NCBI GenBank assembly: GCA_041687455.1
Contig: JAWLBY010000026.1
Coordinates: 1 to 53,250 of the forward strand
Reading direction: 5' to 3'
From: JAWLBY01 sp041687455
GTDB lineage: Bacteria > Pseudomonadota > Gammaproteobacteria > Xanthomonadales > Xanthomonadaceae
Length of the DNA: 53,250 nucleotides
The notes under the pieces are model-generated. The model ran no database searches. It was given only the letters and a program-made list of their open reading frames with translations, and was not told the origin of the DNA. Below, in pieces: positions 25,664 to 34,104 of this stretch (position 1 is its first letter; each line of letters starts with the position of its first letter). Made by a program: the position numbers and the translations under genes.

Positions 25664-26844
25664 GCCTGATCAACGACGTGCTGCGCGAGCTCGATCGCCG
25701 CGGAGCGCCGGCCCCGCTGCCGTTGCCGGCGGTCGCTGCAGCGCCGCCACCGCGTCGGCGCCGGCATCGGCTGGTCGCCACGCTGGTCGTTGCGGTGGTC
25801 GCATTGCCGCTGATCGGTGGCTGGCTGCTGCAGCGGCTGCCGAGTGCGGCTCGATCCGAGCCGGCGGCCGACGTCGTCGCGTCGGCTCCGGCGAGCGATC
25901 GTGCGGATGATGCGGTCGCATCGACGCCATCGATCGAGCTGCCGTCGGCGAGCGCCGACAGCGCCGCCGCCGCGCCGATCGATCGGGCCGGACAGCCGGC
26001 CGCGGCGGACCGTGCGAGCGACCGCTCGCCGCCGGATGCCGGCGCTGCCGTCGCGGCCGCACCCCCCGTGCAGCGGCAGCCGGAGCCGATCGAAGTCGAG
26101 CAGCGAGCGCCGGCCTCCGCCGAGGCGGCATCGGCGCCGGCCGCTGCCGGCCGCGTCAGCGCCGATCCGACCGCACCGCTCGCCAGCGCCGGGCCGGAAG
26201 GCGCCACGCCGGCGGTCGAGCCGATGCGCCTGTCGATCCGGCGCCGGACCGCCGCCGCGGATGCCGACGATGTCGAGCTCGCCGGGCTGATCCGGCAGGC
26301 CGATGCCGCGCTCGCCGCGCGTCGCGACGACGAGGCCGGGCGTCTGCTGCGGCTGGTGCTGGCTCGCGCGCCTGCGCAGCATCGGTCACGGCTGGCGCTG
26401 GCCCGGCTGCTGCTCGAACGGCAGCGGCGCGCCGATGCGATCCGGCTGCTCGACGACGGCCTGCAGATCGATCCGCACGCCGCCGAGCTGGCCGAATGGC
26501 TCGGTCGGCTGCTGCTGGAGGCCGGCGACCCGGTCCGCGCCGCTGCGGTGCTCGCCGGCGCGGCGCCGGCGCTGGTCGAACGACCGGCGCATCACGCGCT
26601 GCTCGCGGCGGCCTGGCAGCAGGCCGGCGAGTCGGCGCAGGCGGCGGCGACCTACCGCGCACTGCTCGCGCACGATAGCCGCAACGGCGCCTGGTGGCTC
26701 GGTCTGGCGCTGGCCGAGGACGCACTCGGCGAACCCGCCGCGGCACGGGCAGCGTTCGAACGCGCGCGGCTCGATCGCAGTCTGGAGGCTTCCGTGCGGC
26801 ACTACATCGAACAGCGGATCGGCCAGCTCGGGAGCGCGCAGTGA
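25660..26844 (+). CDS. mshN: MSHA biogenesis TPR protein MshN
   Basis: A 394-residue protein. The start MSLINDVLRELDRRG is diagnostic of MshN. A helix at about residues 36-53 is followed by an alanine/proline-rich linker (about 60-195) and C-terminal tetratricopeptide-like repeats (about 205-390). It probably scaffolds the platform in the periplasm. Four-base overlap with mshM; 193 bases separate it from mshE. Confidence 0.88.
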   Translation: MSLINDVLRELDRRGAPAPLPLPAVAAAPPPRRRRHRLVATLVVAVVALPLIGGWLLQRLPSAARSEPAADVVASAPASDRADDAVASTPSIELPSASADSAAAAPIDRAGQPAAADRASDRSPPDAGAAVAAAPPVQRQPEPIEVEQRAPASAEAASAPAAAGRVSADPTAPLASAGPEGATPAVEPMRLSIRRRTAAADADDVELAGLIRQADAALAARRDDEAGRLLRLVLARAPAQHRSRLALARLLLERQRRADAIRLLDDGLQIDPHAAELAEWLGRLLLEAGDPVRAAAVLAGAAPALVERPAHHALLAAAWQQAGESAQAAATYRALLAHDSRNGAWWLGLALAEDALGEPAAARAAFERARLDRSLEASVRHYIEQRIGQLGSAQ

Positions 26845-27037
26845 ACGTCGTTTCCGGCCCGCGTGGCGGCGGACGCCGGGTTGGCGCCAACCCGCCGCGG
26901 CGGGCCAGCTCGCCGGAGCCGGATCGGGTGCGCCCGAACGGCGCACAATGGACTGCGCGCTGCCTCGGTCACCTGCCGGATCATGTTCCGGTGCCGGCGA
27001 CCGCTGCGGCAGGCGCGCATCAGCAGGGGAAAATCGA

Positions 27038-28819
27038 TTGAACACCGCCGTCAAGCAGCGCGTCCGGATCGGCGACGTGCTGGTGCAGAACAAGGTGCTG
27101 TCGCAGGCGCAGCTCGAGCAGGCGCTGGCCGAGCAGAAACGCAGCGGCCACAAGCTCGGTCGCGTGCTGGTGCAGCAGGGCTTCGTCGACGAGGACACGC
27201 TGCTGCGGCTGCTCGCGCGCCAGCTCGGGATCCAGGTCGTCGACCTCAAGCACTATCAGTTCAAGCCGGAAATCGTCCGACTGCTGCCGGAGACGTTCGC
27301 CCGCCGCTACCGCGCGGTCGTGCTGGCCGACAATCGCGACCACCTGCTGGTCGGCATGGCCGATCCGACCGACATCTTCGCCTTCGACGAGCTGTCGCGG
27401 CTGCTGAAGAAGCAGGTCAAGCTCGCGATCGTTTCGGAATCGGCGCTACTGCGCGCGATCGACCTGGTCTACCGGCGCACCGAGGAAATCCTGTCGCTGG
27501 CCGAGGAACTCGGCGAGGAACTGGAGGACGGCGACTACGACGTCGAACGGCTCGGTGTCGAGGCCGCGCAGAGCGACGCGCCGGTCATCAAGCTGCTGCA
27601 GTCGATGTTCGAGGACGCGGTGCAGATGGGTGCGTCCGACATCCACATCGAGCCGGACGAATCGCAGCTCCGGATCCGCCAGCGCATCGACGGCATCCTG
27701 CACGAGCAGGTCATCGAGGGCCGCAAGATCGCCGGCGCGCTGGTCACCCGCCTGAAGCTGATGTCGGCGCTCGACATCTCCGAGAAGCGGCTGCCGCAGG
27801 ACGGCCGTTTCAGCATCCGGGTCAAGAACCGCAACATCGACGTGCGCCTGTCGACGATGCCGGTGCAGTACGGCGAATCGATGGTGCTGCGTCTGCTCGA
27901 CCAGGGCAGCGCACAGTTGTCGCTCGGCGAGGTCGGCATGCCGCCGAAGCTGCTGAACCGCTTCGAGCGGCTGGTGCAGAAGCCGCAGGGCATGGTGCTG
28001 GTGACCGGCCCGACCGGCTCCGGCAAGACCACCACGCTGTACGCGGCGCTGAACCGGATCAACCAGCCGTCGACCAAGATCATCACCGTCGAGGACCCGG
28101 TCGAGTACCGGCTGCCGCGCATCAACCAGGTGCAGGTCAATGCCAGGATCGGGCTGACCTTCGCCCGCGTGCTGCGCACGGCGCTGCGGCAGGATCCGGA
28201 CGTGATCATGGTCGGCGAGATGCGCGACCAGGAAACTGCCGAAATCGGCCTGCGCGCGGCGATGACCGGCCACTTCGTGCTGTCGACGCTGCACACCAAC
28301 AGTGCGATCGCGACCGTCGAGCGGCTGATCGACATGGGCGCGGCCGGCTACATGGTGGCTGTCGCGCTGAATGCGGTGATCGCGCAGCGGCTGATCCGCC
28401 GCGTCTGCGAAAGCTGCGCCGAGCCGATGACGCCGAACGTGCACCAGCTCGCGTGGCTGCGCGCGCAGTTTGGTGCCGATGTCGACACGATGCGCTTCGT
28501 GCGCGGCCGCGGCTGCGCCAACTGCAGCCACACCGGTCACCGCGGCCGGATCGGCGTGTTCGAGATGGTCGAGATCGATGCCGCGCTCGCCGACGCGCTG
28601 CGCCGCAGCGACATCGAGGGCTTCGTCCGGCACGCCGAGCGGCAGCCCGGCTACCGTCCGCTGGCCCGCTGCGCGGTCGATTTCGCCGCGCAGGGTGTGT
28701 CGACCCTCGATGAGGTGCTGCGGCTGGCCGGCGAGGAATTCGAGCAGGAAGAGGTGCTGATCGAGGCGGTCGCTGCGGCGGTCGACGAGGCCGAGGGAGA
28801 GCAGGAGGCCGGGTCGTGA
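27038..28819 (+). CDS. mshE: MSHA pilus extension ATPase MshE
   Basis: A 593-residue GspE/PilB-type hexameric ATPase. Residues about 8-150 hold two MshEN-type motifs (RIGDVLVQ..LSQAQLEQAL..Q and KLGRVLVQQGFVDEDTLLRLL), which in this family bind c-di-GMP. The core carries Walker A GPTGSGKTTT at about 323-332, an Asp box, Walker B DVIMVGEMRD and a His box. A zinc tetracysteine is visible (CESC and CANC). TTG start with AGGGGA eight bases upstream. Drives pilin polymerisation, and is likely stimulated by c-di-GMP. Confidence 0.93.
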   Translation: MNTAVKQRVRIGDVLVQNKVLSQAQLEQALAEQKRSGHKLGRVLVQQGFVDEDTLLRLLARQLGIQVVDLKHYQFKPEIVRLLPETFARRYRAVVLADNRDHLLVGMADPTDIFAFDELSRLLKKQVKLAIVSESALLRAIDLVYRRTEEILSLAEELGEELEDGDYDVERLGVEAAQSDAPVIKLLQSMFEDAVQMGASDIHIEPDESQLRIRQRIDGILHEQVIEGRKIAGALVTRLKLMSALDISEKRLPQDGRFSIRVKNRNIDVRLSTMPVQYGESMVLRLLDQGSAQLSLGEVGMPPKLLNRFERLVQKPQGMVLVTGPTGSGKTTTLYAALNRINQPSTKIITVEDPVEYRLPRINQVQVNARIGLTFARVLRTALRQDPDVIMVGEMRDQETAEIGLRAAMTGHFVLSTLHTNSAIATVERLIDMGAAGYMVAVALNAVIAQRLIRRVCESCAEPMTPNVHQLAWLRAQFGADVDTMRFVRGRGCANCSHTGHRGRIGVFEMVEIDAALADALRRSDIEGFVRHAERQPGYRPLARCAVDFAAQGVSTLDEVLRLAGEEFEQEEVLIEAVAAAVDEAEGEQEAGS

Positions 28820-28964
28820 TCGCCCGACGTTCCGCTGGGTGCGAACCGGCTCGTTGGCGAGTCGGGGCACGCGGGCGACTGATTTGCGCGGCCACTGCGC
28901 GGAGGACGGGTGCGACGTCGGCCCGTGGCTGCCCGGATCGATTGCAGCGGGTCGGGTCTGCCGA

Positions 28965-29195
28965 CCTCGTCATCCCGGCGCAAGCCCGCTGCTGGCCGGG
29001 GAAATTGCCGGCGGCCGATCGTCCCGGTGCCGTCATCCCGGCGAAGGCCGGGATCCACCTCGATTGTGCTTTCGCGACGACCGGGTGCGGGAGAAGCAAG
29101 ATGGATCCCGACCTTCGCCGGGATGACGAGCAGATATTCTGCGTACAGTCCCACCGCTTGAACAGCGCCATGGATCCCGGCGTCCGCCGTCCCGT
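28965..29195. repeat. Palindromic repeat cluster between mshE and mshG
   Basis: The 400-base gap 28820-29219 has no gene. It holds a GTCATCCCGGCGAAGGCCGG arm at 29032, its inverse GGATCCCGACCTTCGCCGGG at 29103, a decayed arm from 28971 and a partial one near 29170. mshE and mshG adjoin in most MSHA loci, so this cluster appears to have been inserted into the operon. Confidence 0.75.
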
Positions 29196-29219
29196 TTCCG
29201 CTCGTCGACGGCCGCACTG

Positions 29220-30440
29220 ATGCCACGTTTCCAGTACAGGGGCCGGTCGAGCCGCGGCGAAGCGGTCAGCGGGCGGATCGACGCCGAGTCGGCCGAAGCC
29301 GTCGCGAGCCAGTTGTTCAACAGCGGCGTCACGCCGATCGACATCACGCCGGCGCAGGCCGAAGCGCGCGACCTGCTGCCGGCGTTCTCGCTGCAGAAGA
29401 AGCCGGCGGTCGACGAGGTGATCCTGTTCACCCGGCAGATGTATGCGCTGACCAAGGCCGGCGTGCCGCTGACCGCGGGACTGCGCAGCCTGGCCGGATC
29501 GATGCGCAATCCGGTCTTCATCGCGGCGCTGCGCGAGATCGTCGAGACGCTGGAATCGGGTCGCGAGCTGTCGGTCGCGATCGCCCGCCATCCGAACATC
29601 TTTCCGCCGCTGTACATCTCGCTGATCCGGGTCGGCGAGAATTCCGGCCGGCTCGAGGAGTCGTTCAGCCTGATGTACGACTACCTGCAGCGCGAGAAGC
29701 ACACGCGGCAGCAGATCAAGTCGGCGCTGCGCTACCCGACGACCGTGATCATCGCGATCACGATCGCGATGGGCGTGCTGGCCGGTTTCGTGATCCCGGC
29801 CTTCAGCCAGATCTTCGACCAGCTCGGCGGCCAGTTGCCGCTGCCGACCCGGATCATCATGGCGTTCTCGGATTTCGTCCGTGGCTACTGGTTCGTGATC
29901 CTGCTTGGCCTGGCGGCGGCCGGCGGCGGTTTCGTGTTCTGGAAGAACACCGACCGCGGGCGTTACCTGTGGGACCGCACCCGCTTCCGGCTGCCGCTGG
30001 TCGGCGACATCATCCTGCGCGCGAGCCTGGCCCGCTTCGCCCGCGCGTTCTCGATGACCTACCGCTCCGGCGTGCCGCTGTCACAGGGACTCACGCTGGT
30101 CTCTCGTGCGGTCGACAACGAGTTCCTCGGCGAGAAGGTGGTGCAGATCCGCAACGGCGTCGAGCGCGGCGAGACGCTGTCGGCGACCGCCGCGGCGGCC
30201 GGTCTGTTCACGCCGCTGGTGCTGCAGATGCTGCGGGTCGGCGAGGAGACCGGTGCGGTCGACGACATGCTCGACGAGGTCGGCGACTACTACGAACGCG
30301 AGGTCGATTACGACGTCGCCAACATCAGCGCGATCATCGAGCCGCTGCTGATCGTCGCGCTCGGCGGCATGGTGCTGGTGATCGCGCTCGGCGTGTTCCT
30401 GCCGATGTGGGGCATCTTCCGGCTGGCGCTGCACGGATGA
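29220..30440 (+). CDS. mshG: MSHA inner-membrane platform protein MshG
   Basis: A 406-residue type II secretion F / PilC-family protein, the polytopic base of the pilus. It begins PRFQYRGRSSRGEAVSGRIDAES, has two F domains (about 65-190 and 270-395) with LFTRQMYALTKAGVPLTAGL and FARAFSMTYRSGVPLSQGL, and three long helices (about 170-195, 220-242, 375-398). It shares ATGA with the next gene. Confidence 0.93.
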   Translation: MPRFQYRGRSSRGEAVSGRIDAESAEAVASQLFNSGVTPIDITPAQAEARDLLPAFSLQKKPAVDEVILFTRQMYALTKAGVPLTAGLRSLAGSMRNPVFIAALREIVETLESGRELSVAIARHPNIFPPLYISLIRVGENSGRLEESFSLMYDYLQREKHTRQQIKSALRYPTTVIIAITIAMGVLAGFVIPAFSQIFDQLGGQLPLPTRIIMAFSDFVRGYWFVILLGLAAAGGGFVFWKNTDRGRYLWDRTRFRLPLVGDIILRASLARFARAFSMTYRSGVPLSQGLTLVSRAVDNEFLGEKVVQIRNGVERGETLSATAAAAGLFTPLVLQMLRVGEETGAVDDMLDEVGDYYEREVDYDVANISAIIEPLLIVALGGMVLVIALGVFLPMWGIFRLALHG

Positions 30441-31000
30441 GCGGCGCGAGCGTCCGGCGGCTGGCGGCGTGCCCGGCGACGTGTCCTGCCGGCGGGCGCC
30501 GGCAGCGCGGCATGCTGCTGCTCGAGCTCGTGCTGGTGGTGATCCTGGTCGCGCTGCTGTTCATGGTCGCGATCGATCGCCTGCTGCCGTTGCGCGGCCA
30601 GGCCGAGGGCGCCGCCGTGCTCGGTTCGCTCGGTGCGATGCAGGCCTCGCTCGGCAGCGAAGTGGCCGATCGGGTACTGCGCGGTGGCAGCGATGCGCTG
30701 CTCGCGTTCGAGAACGCCAATCCGGTCGATTTCCTGTCCCGGCCGCCGGCCGGCTACCGCGGGCCGATGGCCAGCGTCGATGCCGCGGCGCTGGCGCCCG
30801 GCGAATGGGCGTTCGACCGTGGGCGCGGCGTGCTGGTCTATCGCGTGCGGTTTTCCGATCAATTCCGCGGCAGCCTGCTCGATCCGCCGCGCGGCGAATG
30901 GAAGATCGAGCTGCAGTACCGGGACGGCGAGCGGACCGCGGAGCGGATCCGCGGCGTGCTGCTGGTGCCGCTTGCCGAGACCGAGTGGGTATTCGACTAG
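30437..31000 (+). CDS. mshF: MshF-like minor prepilin
   Basis: A 187-residue prepilin-like protein. The 25-residue leader ends RQRG before MLLLELVLVVILVALL, giving a processing glycine and the Glu at mature position 5. The C-terminal part has GEWAFDRGRGVLVYRVRF, a pattern seen in proteins encoded between mshG and mshA. MshF is called from position; MshB is the alternative. Four-base overlap with mshG. A 521-base repeat-bearing gap follows. Confidence 0.7.
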   Translation: MSGASVRRLAACPATCPAGGRRQRGMLLLELVLVVILVALLFMVAIDRLLPLRGQAEGAAVLGSLGAMQASLGSEVADRVLRGGSDALLAFENANPVDFLSRPPAGYRGPMASVDAAALAPGEWAFDRGRGVLVYRVRFSDQFRGSLLDPPRGEWKIELQYRDGERTAERIRGVLLVPLAETEWVFD

Positions 31001-31039
31001 AGCGGCAACGGGCGGCGGTAGCAGTTCGACATTTGCAGC

Positions 31040-31140
31040 GGTACCCATCGGAGCCGTTCGCTGAGGTATCGAAGGGCGAACCGACGCGCCGCCGCGCCGT
31101 TCGTGTTTCGACGCCTCGACACGCGTGGCAGGTGCCGCGA
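31040..31140. repeat. Single REP-like copies of the satellite family
   Basis: CGTTCGCTGAGGTATCGAAG near 31054 and CGTTCGTGTTTCGACGCCTC near 31098 match the hairpin core of the 159-bp array at 1705-2909. They lie in the gene-free stretch 31001-31521. Confidence 0.7.
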
Positions 31141-31415
31141 TCCGGGCGAATGCCAGCAGCAGTCGACAGCAGAGCCTTGGGTGAAGCGGCTGTTGGTTCC
31201 GGGCCGTCTTGAGCGGCTGATCGACCCAAGCCCCGCGGTGGCCGCTGATGGCTCGGCGCGCGCATGTTGCGACAGGCTGCGAGCGGAACAGTGCAATGCG
31301 GACCCGGCGGCCGGATGACCGGTTTTCGCATCGATTTTCGTCAGGGGAAAGTGCGGCCTCGCCGACATCCGGTCCGGCAGCCGGGTGTCCGGGCAATCGC
31401 GGCCGTTCGTGAATG

Positions 31416-31447
31416 TTGCCCAAACATCGGGCGAAGTCATCTACTAT
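31416..31447 (+). promoter_or_regulatory. Weak candidate promoter for mshA
   Basis: TTGCCC and TACTAT, 75 bases before mshA, but with a 20-base spacer. An own promoter for the major pilin is expected from the gap and its high expression need; this match is weak. Confidence 0.25.
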
Positions 31448-31521
31448 GCTCGTTCCGTTGCGCCGGCTACCCACAGGGGGACGTGCGGCGTGGGATGTGC
31501 TCAACGCAAATGGAGATCGTC

Positions 31522-31887
31522 ATGAAGGCTCAGCAGTCCGGTTTCACCCTGATCGAACTGGTCATGGTCATCGTCATCCTCGGCATCCTGGCCGTCGTGG
31601 CGGTGCCGCAGTTCCTCGACATGCGCACCGAGGCGCGCGCCGCGGCGCTGCAGGGCGTGGTCGGCGGCGTGCAGTCGGCGATCGCGATCAACTACGCCGG
31701 ACGCTCGGCCGGCATCGCCGCCAGCGTCGCGATTGCCAACGGCGACGACTGCGCGACCCGCGTCGGCGCGCTGATGCAGGGCGGCGTGCCGACCGGCTAC
31801 ACCGTCACCGGCACGACGCCGACCTGCACCATCACGCAGACTGCCAGCGGCAACAACCAGGCCGTCACCGTCCCGGCGACCCCGTAA
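31522..31887 (+). CDS. mshA: MSHA major pilin subunit MshA
   Basis: A 121-residue type IV prepilin. The leader MKAQQSG is cut before FTLIELVMVIVILGILAVVAVPQFLDM, with Glu at mature position 5. Two cysteines in the C-terminal half (GDDC and TPTC) probably form the D-region disulfide. ATG at 31522 has GGAG six bases upstream, so I prefer it to ATG at 31510. The short globular domain makes it one of the smaller MshA-type pilins. Followed by minor pilin genes. Confidence 0.92.
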   Translation: MKAQQSGFTLIELVMVIVILGILAVVAVPQFLDMRTEARAAALQGVVGGVQSAIAINYAGRSAGIAASVAIANGDDCATRVGALMQGGVPTGYTVTGTTPTCTITQTASGNNQAVTVPATP

Positions 31888-31912
31888 ACGGAAAGCCCCG
31901 GCCGGGCGGCCG

Positions 31913-32428
31913 ATGCCGGTCGCCTGGCGCGTTCGGGACAGCGCGTCGCCCATGCTGCGTGTGACGGTCAGCCAGCAGCGCCAGCAGGCGCGGCCACGGC
32001 CGCGGCGCGATGGCGGTTTCACGATGATCGAGCTGGTCATGATCATCGTGCTGCTCGGCATTCTCGCGGTGGTCGTGGTGCCGAGTTTCAATTCGCGGCC
32101 GTTCCTGGCCCGCGGATTCTTCGACGAAGTGAAGACCGCGGCGCGCCACGCGCAGAAACTGGCCGTCGCCAGCGGTTGCGAGACGCGCCTGGCGATCAGT
32201 GCATCCAGCTACGCATTGCAGCAGCGCGCCGGCTGCCTGGTCGGCGCATGGAGCGCGGCCAGCCATCCGGCCCGCGGTGGCGACTATGCCGGCACTGCGC
32301 CGGATGGCACGACGATCGCCGGCGCCGACATCGACTTCCATCCGGACGGCGCCAGCGGCGGCGGTGCAGTCACGGTCGGCGGCCACTCGTTCACGGTCGC
32401 GGTCACCGGCCATGTCTCGGGCGACTGA
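31913..32428 (+). CDS. mshC: MSHA minor pilin MshC
   Basis: A prepilin-like protein of 171 residues with the cleavage region RRDGG/FTMIELVMIIVLLGILAVVVVPSF. The chosen start gives an unusually long leader (about 34 residues); ATG at 31952 would shorten it to about 21, and neither has a clear ribosome site. The mature part has a CETRLAISASSYALQQRAGC pattern, likely a disulfide loop. Position after mshA and overlap with mshD support MshC. Confidence 0.8.
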   Translation: MPVAWRVRDSASPMLRVTVSQQRQQARPRPRRDGGFTMIELVMIIVLLGILAVVVVPSFNSRPFLARGFFDEVKTAARHAQKLAVASGCETRLAISASSYALQQRAGCLVGAWSAASHPARGGDYAGTAPDGTTIAGADIDFHPDGASGGGAVTVGGHSFTVAVTGHVSGD

Positions 32429-32858
32429 GCGCACGGCGGGCCGGCAGTGCGGCCTGACCCTGGTCGAGCTGGTCATCTCGATCGTGATCATCTCGATCGC
32501 CGTGACCGGCGTGCTGATGGCCTATTCGACGATGGTCGCGCGCAGCGCCGATCCGCTGATCGATGTGCAGGCGGTCGCGATCGCCGAAGCGTACATGGAC
32601 GAGATCCTGGCCAAGCCGGTGGCCGGTCCGGTCGGCGGCGGCGGCCGGGCAACCTATGCGACGGTCGGCGAGTACGCCGGGCTGTCCGAGCCGCCGACCG
32701 ACCAGTTCGGTGCCGCGCTGGCCGGGCTCGGTGCCTACACCGTCGCCGTCACGATCGGTGGCAGCGACCTCGGCATCGGCGCGACCGGCGTGCAGGTCAC
32801 GGTCGCGCACACGTCCGGCCGCAGCGTCACGCTGCGCGGCCATCGGATCGATTTCTGA
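32412..32858 (+). CDS. mshD: MSHA minor pilin MshD
   Basis: A 148-residue prepilin-like protein: leader to QCG, then LTLVELVISIVIISIAVTGVLMAYSTMV with the conserved Glu. The motif DVQAVAIAEAYMDEIL after the helix is typical of MshD. It starts 17 bases before the mshC stop in another frame and its stop shares one base with the mshO start. Confidence 0.83.
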   Translation: MSRATERTAGRQCGLTLVELVISIVIISIAVTGVLMAYSTMVARSADPLIDVQAVAIAEAYMDEILAKPVAGPVGGGGRATYATVGEYAGLSEPPTDQFGAALAGLGAYTVAVTIGGSDLGIGATGVQVTVAHTSGRSVTLRGHRIDF

Positions 32859-33706
32859 TGTGGCGGCCGTTGCCCGCTCGCGTCCGGAACGTGCTTCCTT
32901 CAGGAGCTCGCCACCCGGTCGTCGATCCGCCGCGGCCCGGACGCGGCCGCCACGCCGGCTTCACGCTGGTCGAGCTGGTGCTGGTGATCGTGCTGACCGG
33001 CATTCTCGGCACCATCACGGCGGTGTTCGTGGTCGAACCGATGCGTGCCTATGTCGACCAGTCGCGGCGGGTCGCGCTGGTCGACGATGCCGAACTGTCG
33101 CTGCGGCGGATGGCGCGCGAGATCCGTGCGGCAGTTCCGAACAGCGTGCGGGTCAGCGGCGGCACGCAACTGGATTTCTTCAATGCGGTCAGCGGCGCGC
33201 GCTACCGCGCCGCGGCCCCACCGAACGATCCGGACGCGATCCTCGAGTTCGATCGCGACGACGGCAGTTTCGACGTGCTCGGTGGCTTCGCCGGCCTTGC
33301 GGCGCTGGCGTCGACCACGCACCGGCTGGTCATCCACAACCTCGGCACGGCCGGCAGCGATCTGTACGAAGGCAGCGGCGCGCTGCGGCCGGTCATTTCG
33401 CCGGTCGGCAGCACGCTGACCATCGCCGGCGACCGGGTCACGCTCGACCCGCCGTTCCGGTTCGGCTGGGAGTCGCCGGAACAGCGCGTCTACGTGACCG
33501 ACGGCCAGGTCAGCTACCAATGCAGCGGCGGCGCGCTGGCCCGCAACGGCGTCACCGTCGTCGACGGCGTGACCGCCTGCAGCTTCGGCTACTCGGCCGG
33601 CAGCGCCAGCCGCTTCGCGGTCGCCAGCCTGTCGCTGACGCTGGCCAACAGCGCCGGCGAGTCGGTCACGCTGATGCGGCAGGTGCACGTGGAGAACCTG
33701 CCATGA
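32858..33706 (+). CDS. mshO: MSHA minor pilin MshO
   Basis: A 282-residue prepilin-like protein with a long basic leader and FTLVELVLVIVLTGILGTITAVFVVEPMRAYVD after the processing glycine at residue 34. SRRVALVDDAELSLRRMAREIR is characteristic of MshO/PulJ-like minor pilins. A cysteine pair (YQCSG and TACSF) is near the C-terminus. Tightly packed between mshD and mshP. Confidence 0.85.
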   Translation: MWRPLPARVRNVLPSGARHPVVDPPRPGRGRHAGFTLVELVLVIVLTGILGTITAVFVVEPMRAYVDQSRRVALVDDAELSLRRMAREIRAAVPNSVRVSGGTQLDFFNAVSGARYRAAAPPNDPDAILEFDRDDGSFDVLGGFAGLAALASTTHRLVIHNLGTAGSDLYEGSGALRPVISPVGSTLTIAGDRVTLDPPFRFGWESPEQRVYVTDGQVSYQCSGGALARNGVTVVDGVTACSFGYSAGSASRFAVASLSLTLANSAGESVTLMRQVHVENLP

Positions 33707-34104
33707 GCGGCCAGCGCGGCGTCGCGTTGATCAGTGCCATTTTCCTGCTGGTCGTGCTGGCGGCGCTGGCGCTGTACATGCTGAGCCTGTCGGGCACGCA
33801 GCACTACACGGCGCTGTGGGCGGTGCAGGGCGCGCGGGCCCATTACGCGGCCCACAGCGGCCTGCAGTGGGGCGCCTGGCAGGCCGTCAACGGCGGCTGT
33901 CCGACCGCAACGACGCTGGCGGTCGATGCCGGCGCGCCGGCCACCTTCGATGTCGCGGTAAGTTGTACGAGCAGTGGCAGCTACACCGAACTGGGAGTCG
34001 GCTACACGGTATGGCAGATCGATGCGACGGCGCAGTTCGGCACGCTCGGCAGTCCGGCCCATGCGCAGCGCCGGCAGCGTGCGACGGTGGTGACCTCGCC
34101 ATGA
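33703..34104 (+). CDS. mshP: MSHA biogenesis protein MshP
   Basis: A 133-residue protein with RGVALISAIFLLVVLAALALYMLSLSG near the N-terminus, a PilX/GspK-like helix without the usual processing site, then GARAHYAAHSGLQWGAWQAV, typical of MshP. ATGA overlaps on both sides couple it to mshO and mshQ. Confidence 0.83.
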   Translation: MSGQRGVALISAIFLLVVLAALALYMLSLSGTQHYTALWAVQGARAHYAAHSGLQWGAWQAVNGGCPTATTLAVDAGAPATFDVAVSCTSSGSYTELGVGYTVWQIDATAQFGTLGSPAHAQRRQRATVVTSP